Assembly (NCBI GenBank): GCA_963780825.1
Contig: CAWADL010000013.1
Location: 186,001 to 250,000, forward strand
From: Roseiarcus sp963780825
GTDB taxonomy: Bacteria > Pseudomonadota > Alphaproteobacteria > Rhizobiales > Beijerinckiaceae
Direction: 5' to 3'
DNA: 64,000 nucleotides
The translations under genes and the position numbers were made by a program. The notes below the pieces were generated by a model, which saw only the letters and a list, made by a program, of their open reading frames with translations, made no database searches and was not told the DNA's origin. Shown here piece after piece: positions 49,310-58,551 of the stretch (the first letter of the stretch is position 1; each line of letters opens with the position of its first letter).

Positions 49310-49622
49310 TCACCCGAAATCGCGGCGCCAGCTTTTTATAGTCAGCTTCTCCAGAGCGGCGAAGTAGGGAGCGCTGGGGCCCGCCCCGGACGCGCGACCG
49401 CGAACGATCTTGGTGACGCGCCAGGCGAGCGTCGAACCGACGGCGTGGACGCCTTCGCGCCGGTCCACGCCTTCGCCGATCAGCCGCGCTAGCGTTTGGC
49501 GCACGGGCGTTTCGTCGCCCATCGCCGCCTGAGTTTCGACGATAGCGTGATAGGTTACGTGCAGCTTCATGCTGGGAGCGCGGACGCCCGCCCTGCGGGT
49601 GATAGGCCTCAACCAAGGCCAT
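49310..49622 (-). CDS. Conserved hypothetical protein, frameshifted, start unclear
   Basis: The main frame reads MKLHVTYHAIVETQAAMGDE, TPVRQTLARLIGEGVDRREG and VHAVGSTLAWRVTKIVRG. Upstream, in another frame, SYDPLKAPTASEWLALSETD and MALVEAYHPQ continue the homology to about 49700, so a shift lies near 49600. I recall this kind of short protein, with the EAYH, LHxxxHxIVExQ and ETPVRxTLxRL segments, as common in alphaproteobacteria but without function. No in-frame start codon is obvious above 49622. Confidence 0.6.
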
Positions 49623-49795
49623 GCAGTCCGTTTCGCTGAGCGCCAGCCATTCCGAGGCCGTCGGCGCTTTCAGGGGATCGTAGCTTTGCCTGACCTCATC
49701 CCACGTTCATCTAACGGTCCTCCGTGCGGCGCGCCTCGAGGCCCGCAAGCGACCCCTTCGCGTTAAAAGCGGCAGAGCCCGCCTTTTCGTTGCCG

Positions 49796-50038
49796 CTATC
49801 GAGAATGCGCCAGCGGCCTCTTATCCTTCTCGGCCGGACGCGACGCGCGCGGGATCTGATTTCCCGCCGCTCTCGCCGCGCTAATCCAGGCGATAATCGC
49901 GTCCTCCAGTTCCGACAAGGCTTCCGCCTCCGACGAACCGAAAGCGGAGCAGCCCGGTAGGTCCGGGACAAGCGCGACGTACCCGTCGTCTTCGTCGCTC
50001 CAAAAAACCTGCTTCGGGTAGCGTTCCCGCGACATCAC
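49796..50038 (-). CDS. hicB: HicB-family antitoxin
   Basis: The 80-residue product begins with the partial RNase H-like HicB fold: KQVFWSDEDDGYVALVPDLP, GCSAFGSSEAEALSELEDAI, IAWISAARAAGNQIP. It lacks the C-terminal helix-turn-helix of longer HicB proteins and instead ends with a basic tail. It would neutralise the toxin encoded just upstream, with which it overlaps by 4 bases (ATGA). Confidence 0.87.
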   Translation of the reverse strand: MMSRERYPKQVFWSDEDDGYVALVPDLPGCSAFGSSEAEALSELEDAIIAWISAARAAGNQIPRASRPAEKDKRPLAHSR

Positions 50039-50280
50039 AGTTCGTCCCCGTATTTGTCGATCATCGCGATGAGTTGGCGCGCCTGGTACGTAGGTATCTT
50101 ACCGCCTCGATCTTGAAAGTTCAGCCCATCCCGCTCGCCTGGCCGCGAAAACGCCCGATGCGAACCGCTTCCGCCTTCCCCTATAAACCCCAGCAACCGA
50201 GCGACCTTGCAGGCATCGTCAAACCGGACGTCTTTCGGATTATTTCTAATCGCCTCCAGCCGTTTTCTCAACTTTGACAT
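50035..50280 (-). CDS. hicA: HicA-type mRNA interferase toxin
   Basis: The 81-residue product has the dsRBD-like HicA signature: VRFDDACKVARLLGFIGEGG, SGSHRAFSRPG with the catalytic His of the GSHR segment, and the C-terminal IPTYQARQLIAMIDKY. Toxin-first order is usual for hicAB. The pair lies between a hypothetical gene and the divergent ilvC. Confidence 0.87.
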   Translation of the reverse strand: MSKLRKRLEAIRNNPKDVRFDDACKVARLLGFIGEGGSGSHRAFSRPGERDGLNFQDRGGKIPTYQARQLIAMIDKYGDEL

Positions 50281-50478
50281 CGGCTCATAGCGTCATTGGC
50301 GCGCGAAGAGAACGGAAATGTGCATTTCGGTCTCCTTGGCGCCTCCCGTCCACATGCGCTTAAACAACGCCGGCGCCGCTTGACGCGTCCGCCCCTTTTG
50401 CCCGAAAAGCCCTGCCCGCCAGCGCGCTTTCGCGCTGGTCTGTCACATTCGGCCGCCATCCGGCCAAGGGCTTGATCC

Positions 50479-51498
50479 ATGCGCGTTTACTATGACTCCG
50501 ACGCCGACACCAATCTCATCAAGGGCAAGAAAGTTGCGGTTGTCGGTTACGGCAGCCAGGGCCACGCCCATATTCTCAACCTGCGCGACAGCGGCGTAAA
50601 AGACGTCGCCGCGGCGCTGCGTCCCGGCTCGGCCTCGATCGCGAAAGCCGAGGGCGAGGGCCTGAAGGCGCTCGACGTGCCGGCCGCCGCCAAATGGGCC
50701 GACGTCGTGATGATGCTGACGCCCGACGAGTTGCAAGCCGACATCTACCGCGACGAACTCGCGCCCAACATGAAGAACGGCGCGGCGCTACTGTTCGCGC
50801 ACGGGCTCAACGTTCACTTCAACCTGATCGAGCCGCGCAAGGATCTCGACGTGCTGATGGTCGCGCCGAAAGGCCCCGGCCACACGGTGCGCTCCGAGTA
50901 CAAGCGCGGCGGCGGCGTGCCCTGCCTGATCGCAATCCATCAGGACGCCAGCGGCAACGCGCACGACCTGGGCCTGTCCTACGCCTCGGCGATCGGCGGC
51001 GGCCGCGCCGGCGTGATCGAGACGACGTTCCGCGAGGAGTGCGAGACCGACTTGTTCGGAGAGCAGGTCGTGCTCTGCGGCGGCCTGGTCGAGTTGATCC
51101 GCGCCGGCTACGAGACGCTGACCGAGGCCGGCTACGCTTCGGAAATGGCCTATTTCGAGTGCCTGCACGAGGTGAAGCTGATCGTCGACCTGATTTATGA
51201 GGGCGGCATCGCCAACATGAACTATTCGATCTCCAACACCGCCGAATACGGCGAATACGTCACCGGGCCGCGCATCATCACCGCGGAGACCAAGGCGGAG
51301 ATGAAGCGGGTGCTGACCGACATCCAGTCCGGCAAATTCACGCGCGACTGGATGCTGGAGAACAAGGTCAACCAGACTTCGTTCAAGGCGACGCGGGCGC
51401 GGGTGAACGCGCATCCGATCGAGGAGGTCGGCGCGAAATTGCGGGCGATGATGCCTTGGATCGGCAAGAACAAGCTGGTCGACAAGGCGCGGAACTGA
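50479..51498 (+). CDS. ilvC: Ketol-acid reductoisomerase
   Basis: Catalyses the NADPH-dependent rearrangement of acetolactate in valine, leucine and isoleucine synthesis. The 339-residue class I enzyme has the dinucleotide loop VAVVGYGSQGHAHILNLRDS, MVAPKGPGHTVRSEYKRGGG, TTFREECETDLFGEQVVLCG with metal-binding acidic residues, and NMNYSISNTAEYGEYVTGPR. Stand-alone gene with its own promoter region (50281-50478), in which no attenuator was recognised. Confidence 0.97.
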   Translation: MRVYYDSDADTNLIKGKKVAVVGYGSQGHAHILNLRDSGVKDVAAALRPGSASIAKAEGEGLKALDVPAAAKWADVVMMLTPDELQADIYRDELAPNMKNGAALLFAHGLNVHFNLIEPRKDLDVLMVAPKGPGHTVRSEYKRGGGVPCLIAIHQDASGNAHDLGLSYASAIGGGRAGVIETTFREECETDLFGEQVVLCGGLVELIRAGYETLTEAGYASEMAYFECLHEVKLIVDLIYEGGIANMNYSISNTAEYGEYVTGPRIITAETKAEMKRVLTDIQSGKFTRDWMLENKVNQTSFKATRARVNAHPIEEVGAKLRAMMPWIGKNKLVDKARN

Positions 51499-51540
51499 GG
51501 GTGGACACGGGGTCGCCGCTTTGCTAAGTGGCGGCCCTCT

Positions 51541-51560
51541 TCATGGGGCTAGCCCCATGA
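51541..51560. repeat. Perfect 20-bp palindrome before tRNA-Lys
   Basis: TCATGGGGCTAGCCCCATGA is perfectly self-complementary with a CTAG centre. It stands in the 63-bp gap between ilvC and tRNA-Lys. There is no T-run, so it could be an ilvC 3' structure or a protein-binding site. Confidence 0.6.
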
Positions 51561-51561
51561 C

Positions 51562-51637
<76 letters not shown>

Positions 51638-51670
51638 AAACTCAAGAAAGCCGGATCAGCGCGCGCCTTA

Positions 51671-51964
51671 TCAGCCGTCTGTGACGCGTTCCTGAATGAA
51701 GCGAACTCCGACCTTGAACAACGATTCCCGTCTTACAACAGAGCATAGATGTAAAGAATTGGGTGCGTGGTTTTCCTCCAAGTAAAATTCGTCTACCACT
51801 ATCGGACTATGCGCAGATATCAGCGCGCCACCCTCGGATATATTCACCACCGTGCAATTCAATATATTCTTGATGCGTAGTCCCTTCGACATTATGATTA
51901 TTTTTGCGGACGCGTTGGTTTCAAGGCGCGGCCACTTTCGCATTTCCACGATGCGTACGCTCAT
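51671..51964 (-). CDS. PilZ-domain protein
   Basis: The 97-residue product is a lone PilZ domain: KWPRLETNASAKI with the RxxxR-type region reduced to RLETN, VVNISEGGALISA (the D/NxSxxG motif) and LFKVGVRFI. The first Arg pair of the c-di-GMP site is incomplete, so binding is uncertain. Relatively AT-rich codon use. Confidence 0.75.
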   Translation of the reverse strand: MSVRIVEMRKWPRLETNASAKIIIMSKGLRIKNILNCTVVNISEGGALISAHSPIVVDEFYLEENHAPNSLHLCSVVRRESLFKVGVRFIQERVTDG

Positions 51965-52139
51965 TTACGTACTCCGCCCGATCGAGATGCTATTGAGTTC
52001 ACTCTCGATCAATTAAGTTGCTATTAACGGAGTGCATCGATTGCGATCAGGAATCCGCAACGAGCCTGACCGTGCAAACCTGGATTCCTGTCTAGCAACC
52101 TGACATTTGGGCGGCCCGCGAGCGGGCTTGCCGCGGGCC

Positions 52140-53061
52140 CTACAGCCGCAGCAGCGGATTTTGCGCATGCCGTGACCAGCCCGCCTCGGCGACCAGCAAG
52201 TCGAGGCCTAGGGTGGCCAGATCGTCGGCGAAGGGTTCGACCGCGGGATCCTTCGCGGCGTAGAACAGCTTTGCATAGGTCTCGCATTCGTCGCAGGTTT
52301 CGGCTTTGGCCACGCCGGCGTCGCCTTCAACGCTCTTCAGCTTCAGCGACCGCGACCCGCCGCAGGTGATGCAGACAGCGCGCACGTGATTCCAGGCGGT
52401 CGCGCATAGCGAGCAATGCAGGTAGCGCACGCTTCTGGCCTCGCCGACGTCGCCGACCACGCCGCCGATCGGCGTCGCGCCGCAACACGGGCAGAGGCCG
52501 CGCTCCGGGAGCAGTTTCAGCGCTTCGAGCGGCAGCGCGGCGGCCATGGCGGCGAAATAGGTCTGCAAAGCTGCGACGATGTATAGGCTGGCGCCGGCGT
52601 CGCCCCCCTGCCCGTTCAGCGCGTCGTCGGCCAGCGCTTCGATATCCCGGGCCGGCCGCTCCGCCAATGCGCTCGCAACGGCTTTGGCCTCGGGCGGCGA
52701 ACGCGCGTGATCGAACTTTGCCAGCAACAGCGCCAAGCCATCGCGCCAGCGCGCGTCCCGCCGATGCCCGGCCGCAGCCAGCGGCGGCAGCCCCGCGCCG
52801 GCGGCTGTGTCTACAGCCTCGGGGTCAGGCGGACGCAGCCCGGCGAACGCCGGCAGCGACGCGCTCTGGGCTCGGGCGAGCCGCGCCATGAAGCGAAGCC
52901 AATCCTCCATGGGATGGCCACCGGCGAGCCCGTCGAGGCGCGCGGCGCGGCGCGGCAAACAGGGTATCCGGCGAGGGGAGAAGGATCGGCTTCGGAGCTT
53001 TGACGCCGCCAAGCGGGTTGCCGCTCCACTGGGTATTCGCAGTGACCTCCCCCTGTCTCAC
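52140..53061 (-). CDS. fdhE: Formate dehydrogenase accessory protein FdhE, frameshifted
   Basis: FdhE is a rubredoxin-like protein needed for maturation of respiratory formate dehydrogenase. The C-terminal half has four CxxC knuckles: GLCPCCGATPIGG, LHCSLCATAWNHVRAVCITC (two) and ETCDECETYAKLFYAAKDP. The N-terminus, in another frame after a shift near 52955, has GGVKAPKPILLPSPDTLFAA. The likely start is GTG 53061. The upstream structural genes end 119 bp away, across a REP C copy. The stop is followed by GC-rich inverted repeats (52048-52140) that may terminate the operon. Confidence 0.92.
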
Positions 53062-53071
53062 CGCGCTCTCC

Positions 53072-53165
53072 TGTAGCCGCGTTCGCTGACCGCGGGGCCG
53101 CCGCGCAGCGACAGTATCGGAGCGAGGCGCTTGACCGCGGGCAACGCGGTCAGCGACCGCGTCCA
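53072..53165. repeat. REP C, uninterrupted (empty-site) copy
   Basis: TGTAGCCGCGTTCGCTGACC (53072-53091) followed by GCGG, about 35 bp, then CTTGACCGCGGGCAACGCGG and TCAGCGACCGCGTCCACA (to 53165). This is the same outer repeat seen around the MITE copies but without the element. TCGCTGA at 53083-53089 is where the MITE is found in the other copies. Confidence 0.7.
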
Positions 53166-53179
53166 CAAGGGGCGCTGTC

Positions 53180-53827
53180 TCACCGCGGTCGCGGCCCCTC
53201 GGAGCCGGTCGCCACCAGCGAGCGCAGCCACTTGCGATGATGCCGCCACGCCCAGCCGGGCGTGACATAGCCCTGCGTCATCCCCCGCACCGAGCCTTTC
53301 ACCCAGATCGCCGCGTAGACGTGGACGATCCAGATGATGATCGCCGCGGTCGCCGCCATGAAATGGATGAGCGCGGCGATGCGTTGCGTTTCGATCGACG
53401 TGTAGGCGAAGAAATAGACCTCCCAGATCGCGATCCCTGTCAGCAGCAGCACGGGCAACAGCAGCACCATCGACCAGAACACGAATTTCTGCCCGGCGTT
53501 GAAGCGTGGCACCTCCGGCACGCCTTCTTCTTTGTTGGCGAGCACCTGCCCGATCGACATCATCCATTGGACATCCACCCAAGCCGGCAGGTTGTCGCGC
53601 CAGAATTGCACGATGAGACCGGCGTAGCTGACAACCAGCACCAGCCCGATCCAGGGATGAACCGCCCGCGCCCACTGGCCGCCGCCAAACAAATTGGAGA
53701 GCCAGAACAACAGCGGATGAAACATCGACAGGCCGGACAGCATCAGCAGGATGAAACAGCCCGCCGTGATCCAATGATTGACCCGCGCCAGCGGCGTGTT
53801 TCGGACGAGCTCGCCACGATGTCTCAT
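53180..53827 (-). CDS. fdoI: Formate dehydrogenase gamma subunit, cytochrome b556
   Basis: The 215-residue inner-membrane subunit has four helices: ITAGCFILLMLSGLSMFHPL, VHPWIGLVLVVSYAGLIVQF, WSMVLLLPVLLLTGIAIWEV and ALIHFMAATAAIIIWIVHVY. Histidines in NHWITAG, VHPWIG, LIHFMA and IVHVYAAIW are candidate haem b ligands. It passes electrons from the beta subunit to quinone. It overlaps fdoH by 4 bases. Confidence 0.93.
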   Translation of the reverse strand: MRHRGELVRNTPLARVNHWITAGCFILLMLSGLSMFHPLLFWLSNLFGGGQWARAVHPWIGLVLVVSYAGLIVQFWRDNLPAWVDVQWMMSIGQVLANKEEGVPEVPRFNAGQKFVFWSMVLLLPVLLLTGIAIWEVYFFAYTSIETQRIAALIHFMAATAAIIIWIVHVYAAIWVKGSVRGMTQGYVTPGWAWRHHRKWLRSLVATGSEGPRPR

Positions 53828-54747
53828 TCGGCAGGCTCCGCGGGCGCGCCTGCCTCCGACTTCAGCGCCAGCGCGTGCGCCTCGTCCTCGGGCTCGACTT
53901 CGTTCGGCCCGAACAGCACCCAGTGCAGGAAGCCGGCGACGGCGGTGAGCCCGATGCCCGCCAGCGCCAGCGGCTTCAGCACGCCCTTCCAGGCCTCGAC
54001 GAAATAGCTGATGTGCGGATTATCAGGCAGCCCGGCATAGAGCGAAGGCTGGTCGGCGTGGTGCAGCACGTACATCACGTGCGTCCCGCCGACGCCCGGC
54101 GGATCATAGAGCCCCGCGTTCTCGAAGCCGCGCGACTTCAGATCCTCGATGCGCTCACCCGCCCAATCCTTCATGTCGGCCTTTGAGCCAAACATGATAG
54201 CGCCGGTCGGGCAGGACTTCACGCAAGCCGGCTCCAGCCCGACGCCGACGCGGTCCGAGCACAGCGTGCATTTGTAGGACTTGTGGTCGAGCTTGCTGAT
54301 GCGCGGGACGTTGAACGGGCAGCCCTTCTCGCAATAGCCGCAGCCAATGCAGTTCTCGCTGATGAAATCGACGATGCCGTTGGCGTATTGCACGATCGCG
54401 CCCGGCGCGGGGCAGGCCTTCAGGCAGCCGGGGTCCTCGCAATGCATGCAGCCGTCCTTGCGGATCAACCATTCGAGATCGCCCTTCGGGTTCTCGTATT
54501 CGGTGAACCGCATCAGCGTCCAGACATTCGGCGAGAGATCGTTCGGGTTGTCGTAGGAGCCCTCGAAATGGCCGATGTCCTGCCGCAGATCGTTCCATTC
54601 CATGCAGGCGGATTGGCAGGCCTTGCAGCCGATGCAGCGCGAGACGTCGATGAGCTTGGCGACCTCCTGCTCGTGCCGGCGAACCGATGGCGGCGTCATC
54701 GTCGTCGCCGAGCGTCTGATGATGTCCTGGGATTGCAGATCGGCCAC
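53824..54747 (-). CDS. fdoH: Formate dehydrogenase beta subunit (4x 4Fe-4S)
   Basis: The 307-residue iron-sulfur subunit has four cysteine clusters: CIGCKACQSACMEWND, CMHCEDPGCLKACPAPGAIV, CIGCGYCEKGCPFNVPRISK and CTLCSDRVGVGLEPACVKSC. A single TM helix near residues 253-275 (PLALAGIGLTAVAGFLHWVL) anchors it to the periplasmic face. It relays electrons from the catalytic subunit to the cytochrome. Stop is 12 bp beyond fdoG. Confidence 0.95.
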   Translation of the reverse strand: MADLQSQDIIRRSATTMTPPSVRRHEQEVAKLIDVSRCIGCKACQSACMEWNDLRQDIGHFEGSYDNPNDLSPNVWTLMRFTEYENPKGDLEWLIRKDGCMHCEDPGCLKACPAPGAIVQYANGIVDFISENCIGCGYCEKGCPFNVPRISKLDHKSYKCTLCSDRVGVGLEPACVKSCPTGAIMFGSKADMKDWAGERIEDLKSRGFENAGLYDPPGVGGTHVMYVLHHADQPSLYAGLPDNPHISYFVEAWKGVLKPLALAGIGLTAVAGFLHWVLFGPNEVEPEDEAHALALKSEAGAPAEPAE

Positions 54748-54759
54748 GCTCGCGCCCCC

Positions 54760-57700
54760 TTAGACAGCCGGCCCCGGAGCCTTCTCGACGTTCACCAGGA
54801 ACGCCTTGAACTCCGGGGTTTGCGTATTGGCGTCGCCGACGAACGGCGTCAGCGTATTGGCGCCAAAGCCCTTGCGGGCTTGGCCGGTAAAGCCCCAATG
54901 GATCGGCGCGCCGATCACATGCACCGACTTGCCATCGACGGTCAGCGGCTTGATGCGCTTGGTGACATAGGCCTTGCAAACAACGAAGCCGCGCTTGGAG
55001 GACACGCGCACCCAGCCGCCCTGTTCGATGCCCTTCTCCTTGGCCAAAACTTCGCCGATCTCGACGAACTCTTCGGGCTGCAGGATCGAGTTGATCAGCG
55101 CGTGTTTGGTCCAGTAGTGGAAATGTTCCGTCAACCGATACGTCGTCGCCACATAGGGGAAGGCGGAGGCGTCGCCGAAAGTCGCCTTGTCGCGCTCGAA
55201 AACGCGCGCAACCGGGTTCGACTTCACCTTGGGGTGCAGCACGTTGTCGACGGGCGACTCCAGCGGCTCGTAGTGCTCGGGGAACGGCCCCTCCGCCATC
55301 CCTTTCAACGCAAACAGCTTACCGACCCCTTCCGCGTTCATGATGAACGGGCCGACGCCGTCTTCCGGTTTGTTGGTGACGACATAGTCAGGCACGTCGA
55401 TGCTGACCCACTTCGTACCGCTCCATTCCATGATCGGCTTGGCGGGGTTCCAGGGTTTGCCTGAGGGGTCGGCGCTGGCGCGGTTGTAGAGAATGCGACG
55501 GTTCGCCGGCCACGCCCAGGCCCAGTTCGGCGCGATGCCTTGCTCGCGCGGATCGGTCGCATCGCGCCGCGCCATCTGGTTGCCTTTTTCGGTGTAGCTG
55601 CCGGTAAAAATCCAGCAGCCGGACATCGTCGTCCCGTCGTCGCGCAATTGCCCAAAACTGTCGAGCAACTGCCCGGCCTTGGCGGTGACGGCGCCGGAGG
55701 CGTCCTTGAGATCGACGAGCGCGCGGCCGTTCATCTCCTTGGAGACTTCCTCGGGATCCGGCTCGATCGGGTTGGTGTAGTCCCAGCTAAGGTTGAGGAT
55801 CGGATCAGGCAGCGCGCCGCCGTCCTTCTGATACAGCGCCTTCAGGCGATGGTAGAGGCCGGACATGATCCAAATGTCGGGCTTGGCCACGCCCGGCGGA
55901 TCGGCGGCTTTCCAGTGCCACTGCAGCCAGCGCGCCGAGTTGACCAGCGAGCCGTTTTCCTCCGCAAAACAAGTGGTCGGTAGCTGAAACACCTCGGTCT
56001 GAATGGCCGCGCTATCGGCCGGGTTTTGGGGACCGAAATCCTGCCAGAACCGCGAGGTCTCCGTGTCCAACGGATCCATGACGACCAGATATTTGAGCTT
56101 GCTGAGGCCCGACCTGATCTTGCCGCGGTTCGGGAATGCCTGCAACGGGTTGAAACCCTGGCAGATGTAGCCGTTGATCTGGCCCTCGTTCATCATCTCG
56201 AACGCGCGCAGGATGTCGTAGCCGTCAACGTCGAGCTTCGGCAGCCAGTCGTAGGCCCAATCGTTCTCCAGCTTGGCGGCGGCGCCGAACATGGTCTTCT
56301 GGAAGCTGACGAAGAACTTCTTGTAGTTCTGCCAGTAGCTGGTCTGCCCTGGCCGCAGCGGCTTGTAGCCCTTGTTCTTCATGTAGTCGGCGAACGTCTT
56401 CTCGCCGTCGTTTGGCATGATCATGTAGCCAGGCATCGCGGCGGTCAGCAGGCCGATGTCCGTCAGTCCCTGAATGTTGGAATGACCGCGCAGCGCGTTC
56501 ATGCCGCCGCCGGCCACCCCGATGTTGCCGAGCAACAGCTGCACGATCGCCATGGTGCGGATGTTCTGCGCGCCGACCGAGTGCTGCGTCCAACCGAGCG
56601 CGAACAGGCTCGTCAGCGCCTTGTCGGGCTTCGAGGTGCTCGCTATCAGCGCGCAGACTTCGAGATATTTGTCCAGCGGCGTGCCGCAGATGCGGGACGC
56701 CATCTCCGGCGTGTAGCGATCGACGTGCTTGCGCAGCATGTTGATGACGCAGCGCGGGTTCTCCCAGGTGTCGTCGATCTTGGCGAAACCCTGGTCGTCG
56801 AGCTCGTAGTCCCAGCTCGCCTTGTCGTAGGTCTTGTGCTCTTCGTTGTAGCCGGTGAACAGCCCGTCGTCGAAGCCAAAGCCGTCCTTCACGATCAGGC
56901 TGGCGTTGGTGTAGGCGCGCACATACTCGTGTTGGATCGAGTCCTTCTCAAAGAGATAGCGGATCACGCCGCTGAGGAACGCGATGTCGGTGCCCGGACG
57001 GATCGGCGCGTAGAAATCCGCGACCGAGGCGGTGCGGGTAAAGCGCGGGTCGACGACGACCAGCTTCGCCTTGTTCTCGATCTTGGCTTCGATCACCCAT
57101 TTGAAGCCGCAGGGGTGCGCTTCGGCCGCGTTGCCGCCCATCACCAGCACGACATCGGCGTTCTTGATGTCCTGCCAGGTATTCGTCATCGCGCCGCGAC
57201 CGAATGTTGGGGCCAGACTGGCCACCGTCGGTCCGTGTCAGACGCGCGCCTGGTTGTCGAACACCAGCATGCCGAGCGAGCGCGCCACTTTCCAGGTGAC
57301 GAAGGCCGCTTCGCTCGACGCGGCGGAGGCTGCGAGCATTCCGGTGCTCGTCCAGCGGTTGACGGTGGTTCCCTTGTCGTTCTTCTCGACGAAGTTCGCG
57401 TCGCGGTCCGCCTTCATCAGCGTCGCGATGCGATCGAGCGCGAAATCCCAGGTGACCTCTTTGAAATCGCTGGCGCCGGCGCGCGATAGCGCGGCGTCTT
57501 GAGCCGCGTCGGCGCGTGGACGATGTCGAGCAGCGCCGCGCCTTTCGGGCACAAGGTGCCGCGATTGACGGGATGGTCGGGGTCGCCCTCGATATGGATG
57601 ATGTCGGAGCGGGCGTTCTTGGCGCGGTCGCCGAGGCTGTAGATCAGGATGCCGCACGCCACCGAGCAATAGGTGCAGGTGTTGCGCGTCTCGGCCGCGT

Positions 57701-57830
57701 GTTCGAGCTTGAACGGCCGGACGGACGCTGCGAGCGCCGGCCCCAGGGCGCCAAACCCGAGGGCCCCCAGGCTGGAAGCCGCCAGGCCCGCGCCTGTCAG
57801 CTTGATGAACTGTCTTCGACTGAGGTCCAT
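54760..57830 (-). CDS. fdoG: Selenocysteine formate dehydrogenase alpha subunit
   Basis: The catalytic Mo/W-bisMGD subunit oxidises formate to CO2 in the periplasm. The Tat leader is MDLSRRQFIKLTGAGLAASS, then the 4Fe-4S ligands NTCTYCSVACGILIYSLGD. Codon 197 is an in-frame TGA (57238-57240) in the context NQARV-U-HGPTVASLAPTFG, exactly the selenocysteine position of FdnG/FdoG. Further on are NAAEAHPCGFKWV and GWTQHSVGAQNIRTMAIVQL. A one-base deletion near 57490 (RYRAP to GASDFKEVTWDFALDR) splits the N-terminus; joined length is about 1,023 residues, normal. First gene of fdoGHI-fdhE. Confidence 0.95.
57198..57240 (-). promoter_or_regulatory. UGA (Sec) codon and bacterial SECIS hairpin
   Basis: Directly after the TGA, GACCGA (57233-57228) pairs with TCGGTC (57203-57198), and inside it GGCCA pairs with TGGCC around the loop GTC. 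The distance and the two-part stem fit a SelB-binding bacterial SECIS. The genome should therefore carry selA, selB, selC and selD. Confidence 0.8.
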
Positions 57831-57986
57831 GCGACCTTTTCTCCCGTCGAAACTCCAGAGATAACCGAGGGTAGCAGTAATCCCGACGCTGTCGATAGGA
57901 TTTTCGGATCATCCCGGGCTTTTGAAGCGCCGCCCCTAGAACCCCGCGGGCGGTGGTAAGAACGGGGACCGCCAAAGGAGATTAGG

Positions 57987-58394
57987 ATGAACGTTCATTG
58001 CCGCTGTGGCGCCGTGGAGCTTGAGATCGCAAGCGAGCCGATGACACAGTTCTTCTGCCACTGCGACGACTGTCAGGCCGTCCATGGGGCCGCTTATGCG
58101 CCGGAATCCGTCTACCCCGCCGAGTTGGTCAAGATCATCCGAGGCGACCCGCAATCCTGGACGCTGAAGCGCAGCCCGCGTTTCTTCTGCCGAGACTGCG
58201 GGACCCGGCTTTTCATTGAGGTCGCGGTCCTGAAGGTGCGTGGGGTCAACGGCTATCTGCTGCCGGAAGGCGCTTTTCGTCCTGAATTCCACATGCATTG
58301 CCGTTTCGCCGTGCGCCCAGTCGCGGACGCGCTTCCGCACTACAAATCGCGGCCGGCGCGTTTTGCCGGTTCGGACGAGACCGTGGACTGGTAG
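57987..58394 (+). CDS. GFA/CENP-V family zinc protein
   Basis: The 135-residue product has the zinc ligands of the glutathione-dependent formaldehyde-activating family: NVHCRCGAVELEI, FCHCDDCQAVHGAAYAPESV and RFFCRDCGTRLFIEVA. Most members have unknown substrates, so activity on S-hydroxymethylglutathione is only possible. Divergent from the formate dehydrogenase operon, which may hint at C1 metabolism but proves nothing. Confidence 0.9.
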   Translation: MNVHCRCGAVELEIASEPMTQFFCHCDDCQAVHGAAYAPESVYPAELVKIIRGDPQSWTLKRSPRFFCRDCGTRLFIEVAVLKVRGVNGYLLPEGAFRPEFHMHCRFAVRPVADALPHYKSRPARFAGSDETVDW

Positions 58395-58507
58395 AAAAGT
58401 CGGTAATGTGATTTTCGCCACGTCCGATGTGGAACCCTTGTGCGATCTCTCGGTTCGCCTCCTAAGCGCAGCGTCAAATTCCCCCCTTGACCGCAGCGCG
58501 CAACTCA

Positions 58508-58536
58508 CCCCGCCGAGCTCCTCGGCGGGGTTTTTT
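58508..58536 (+). terminator. Rho-independent terminator
   Basis: CCCCGCCGAG and CTCGGCGGGG form a 10-bp stem with a 3-base loop, followed by TTTTTT. It lies 114 bp after the GFA gene. Confidence 0.88.
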
Positions 58537-58551
58537 CTTGGCAGCGCCCCC

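Noticed and set aside
54283..57489. Long plus-strand ORFs (393 and 487 codons) opposite fdoG/fdoH
   Set aside because: They mirror the real minus-strand genes; composition is rich in Arg, Val and His without any domain.
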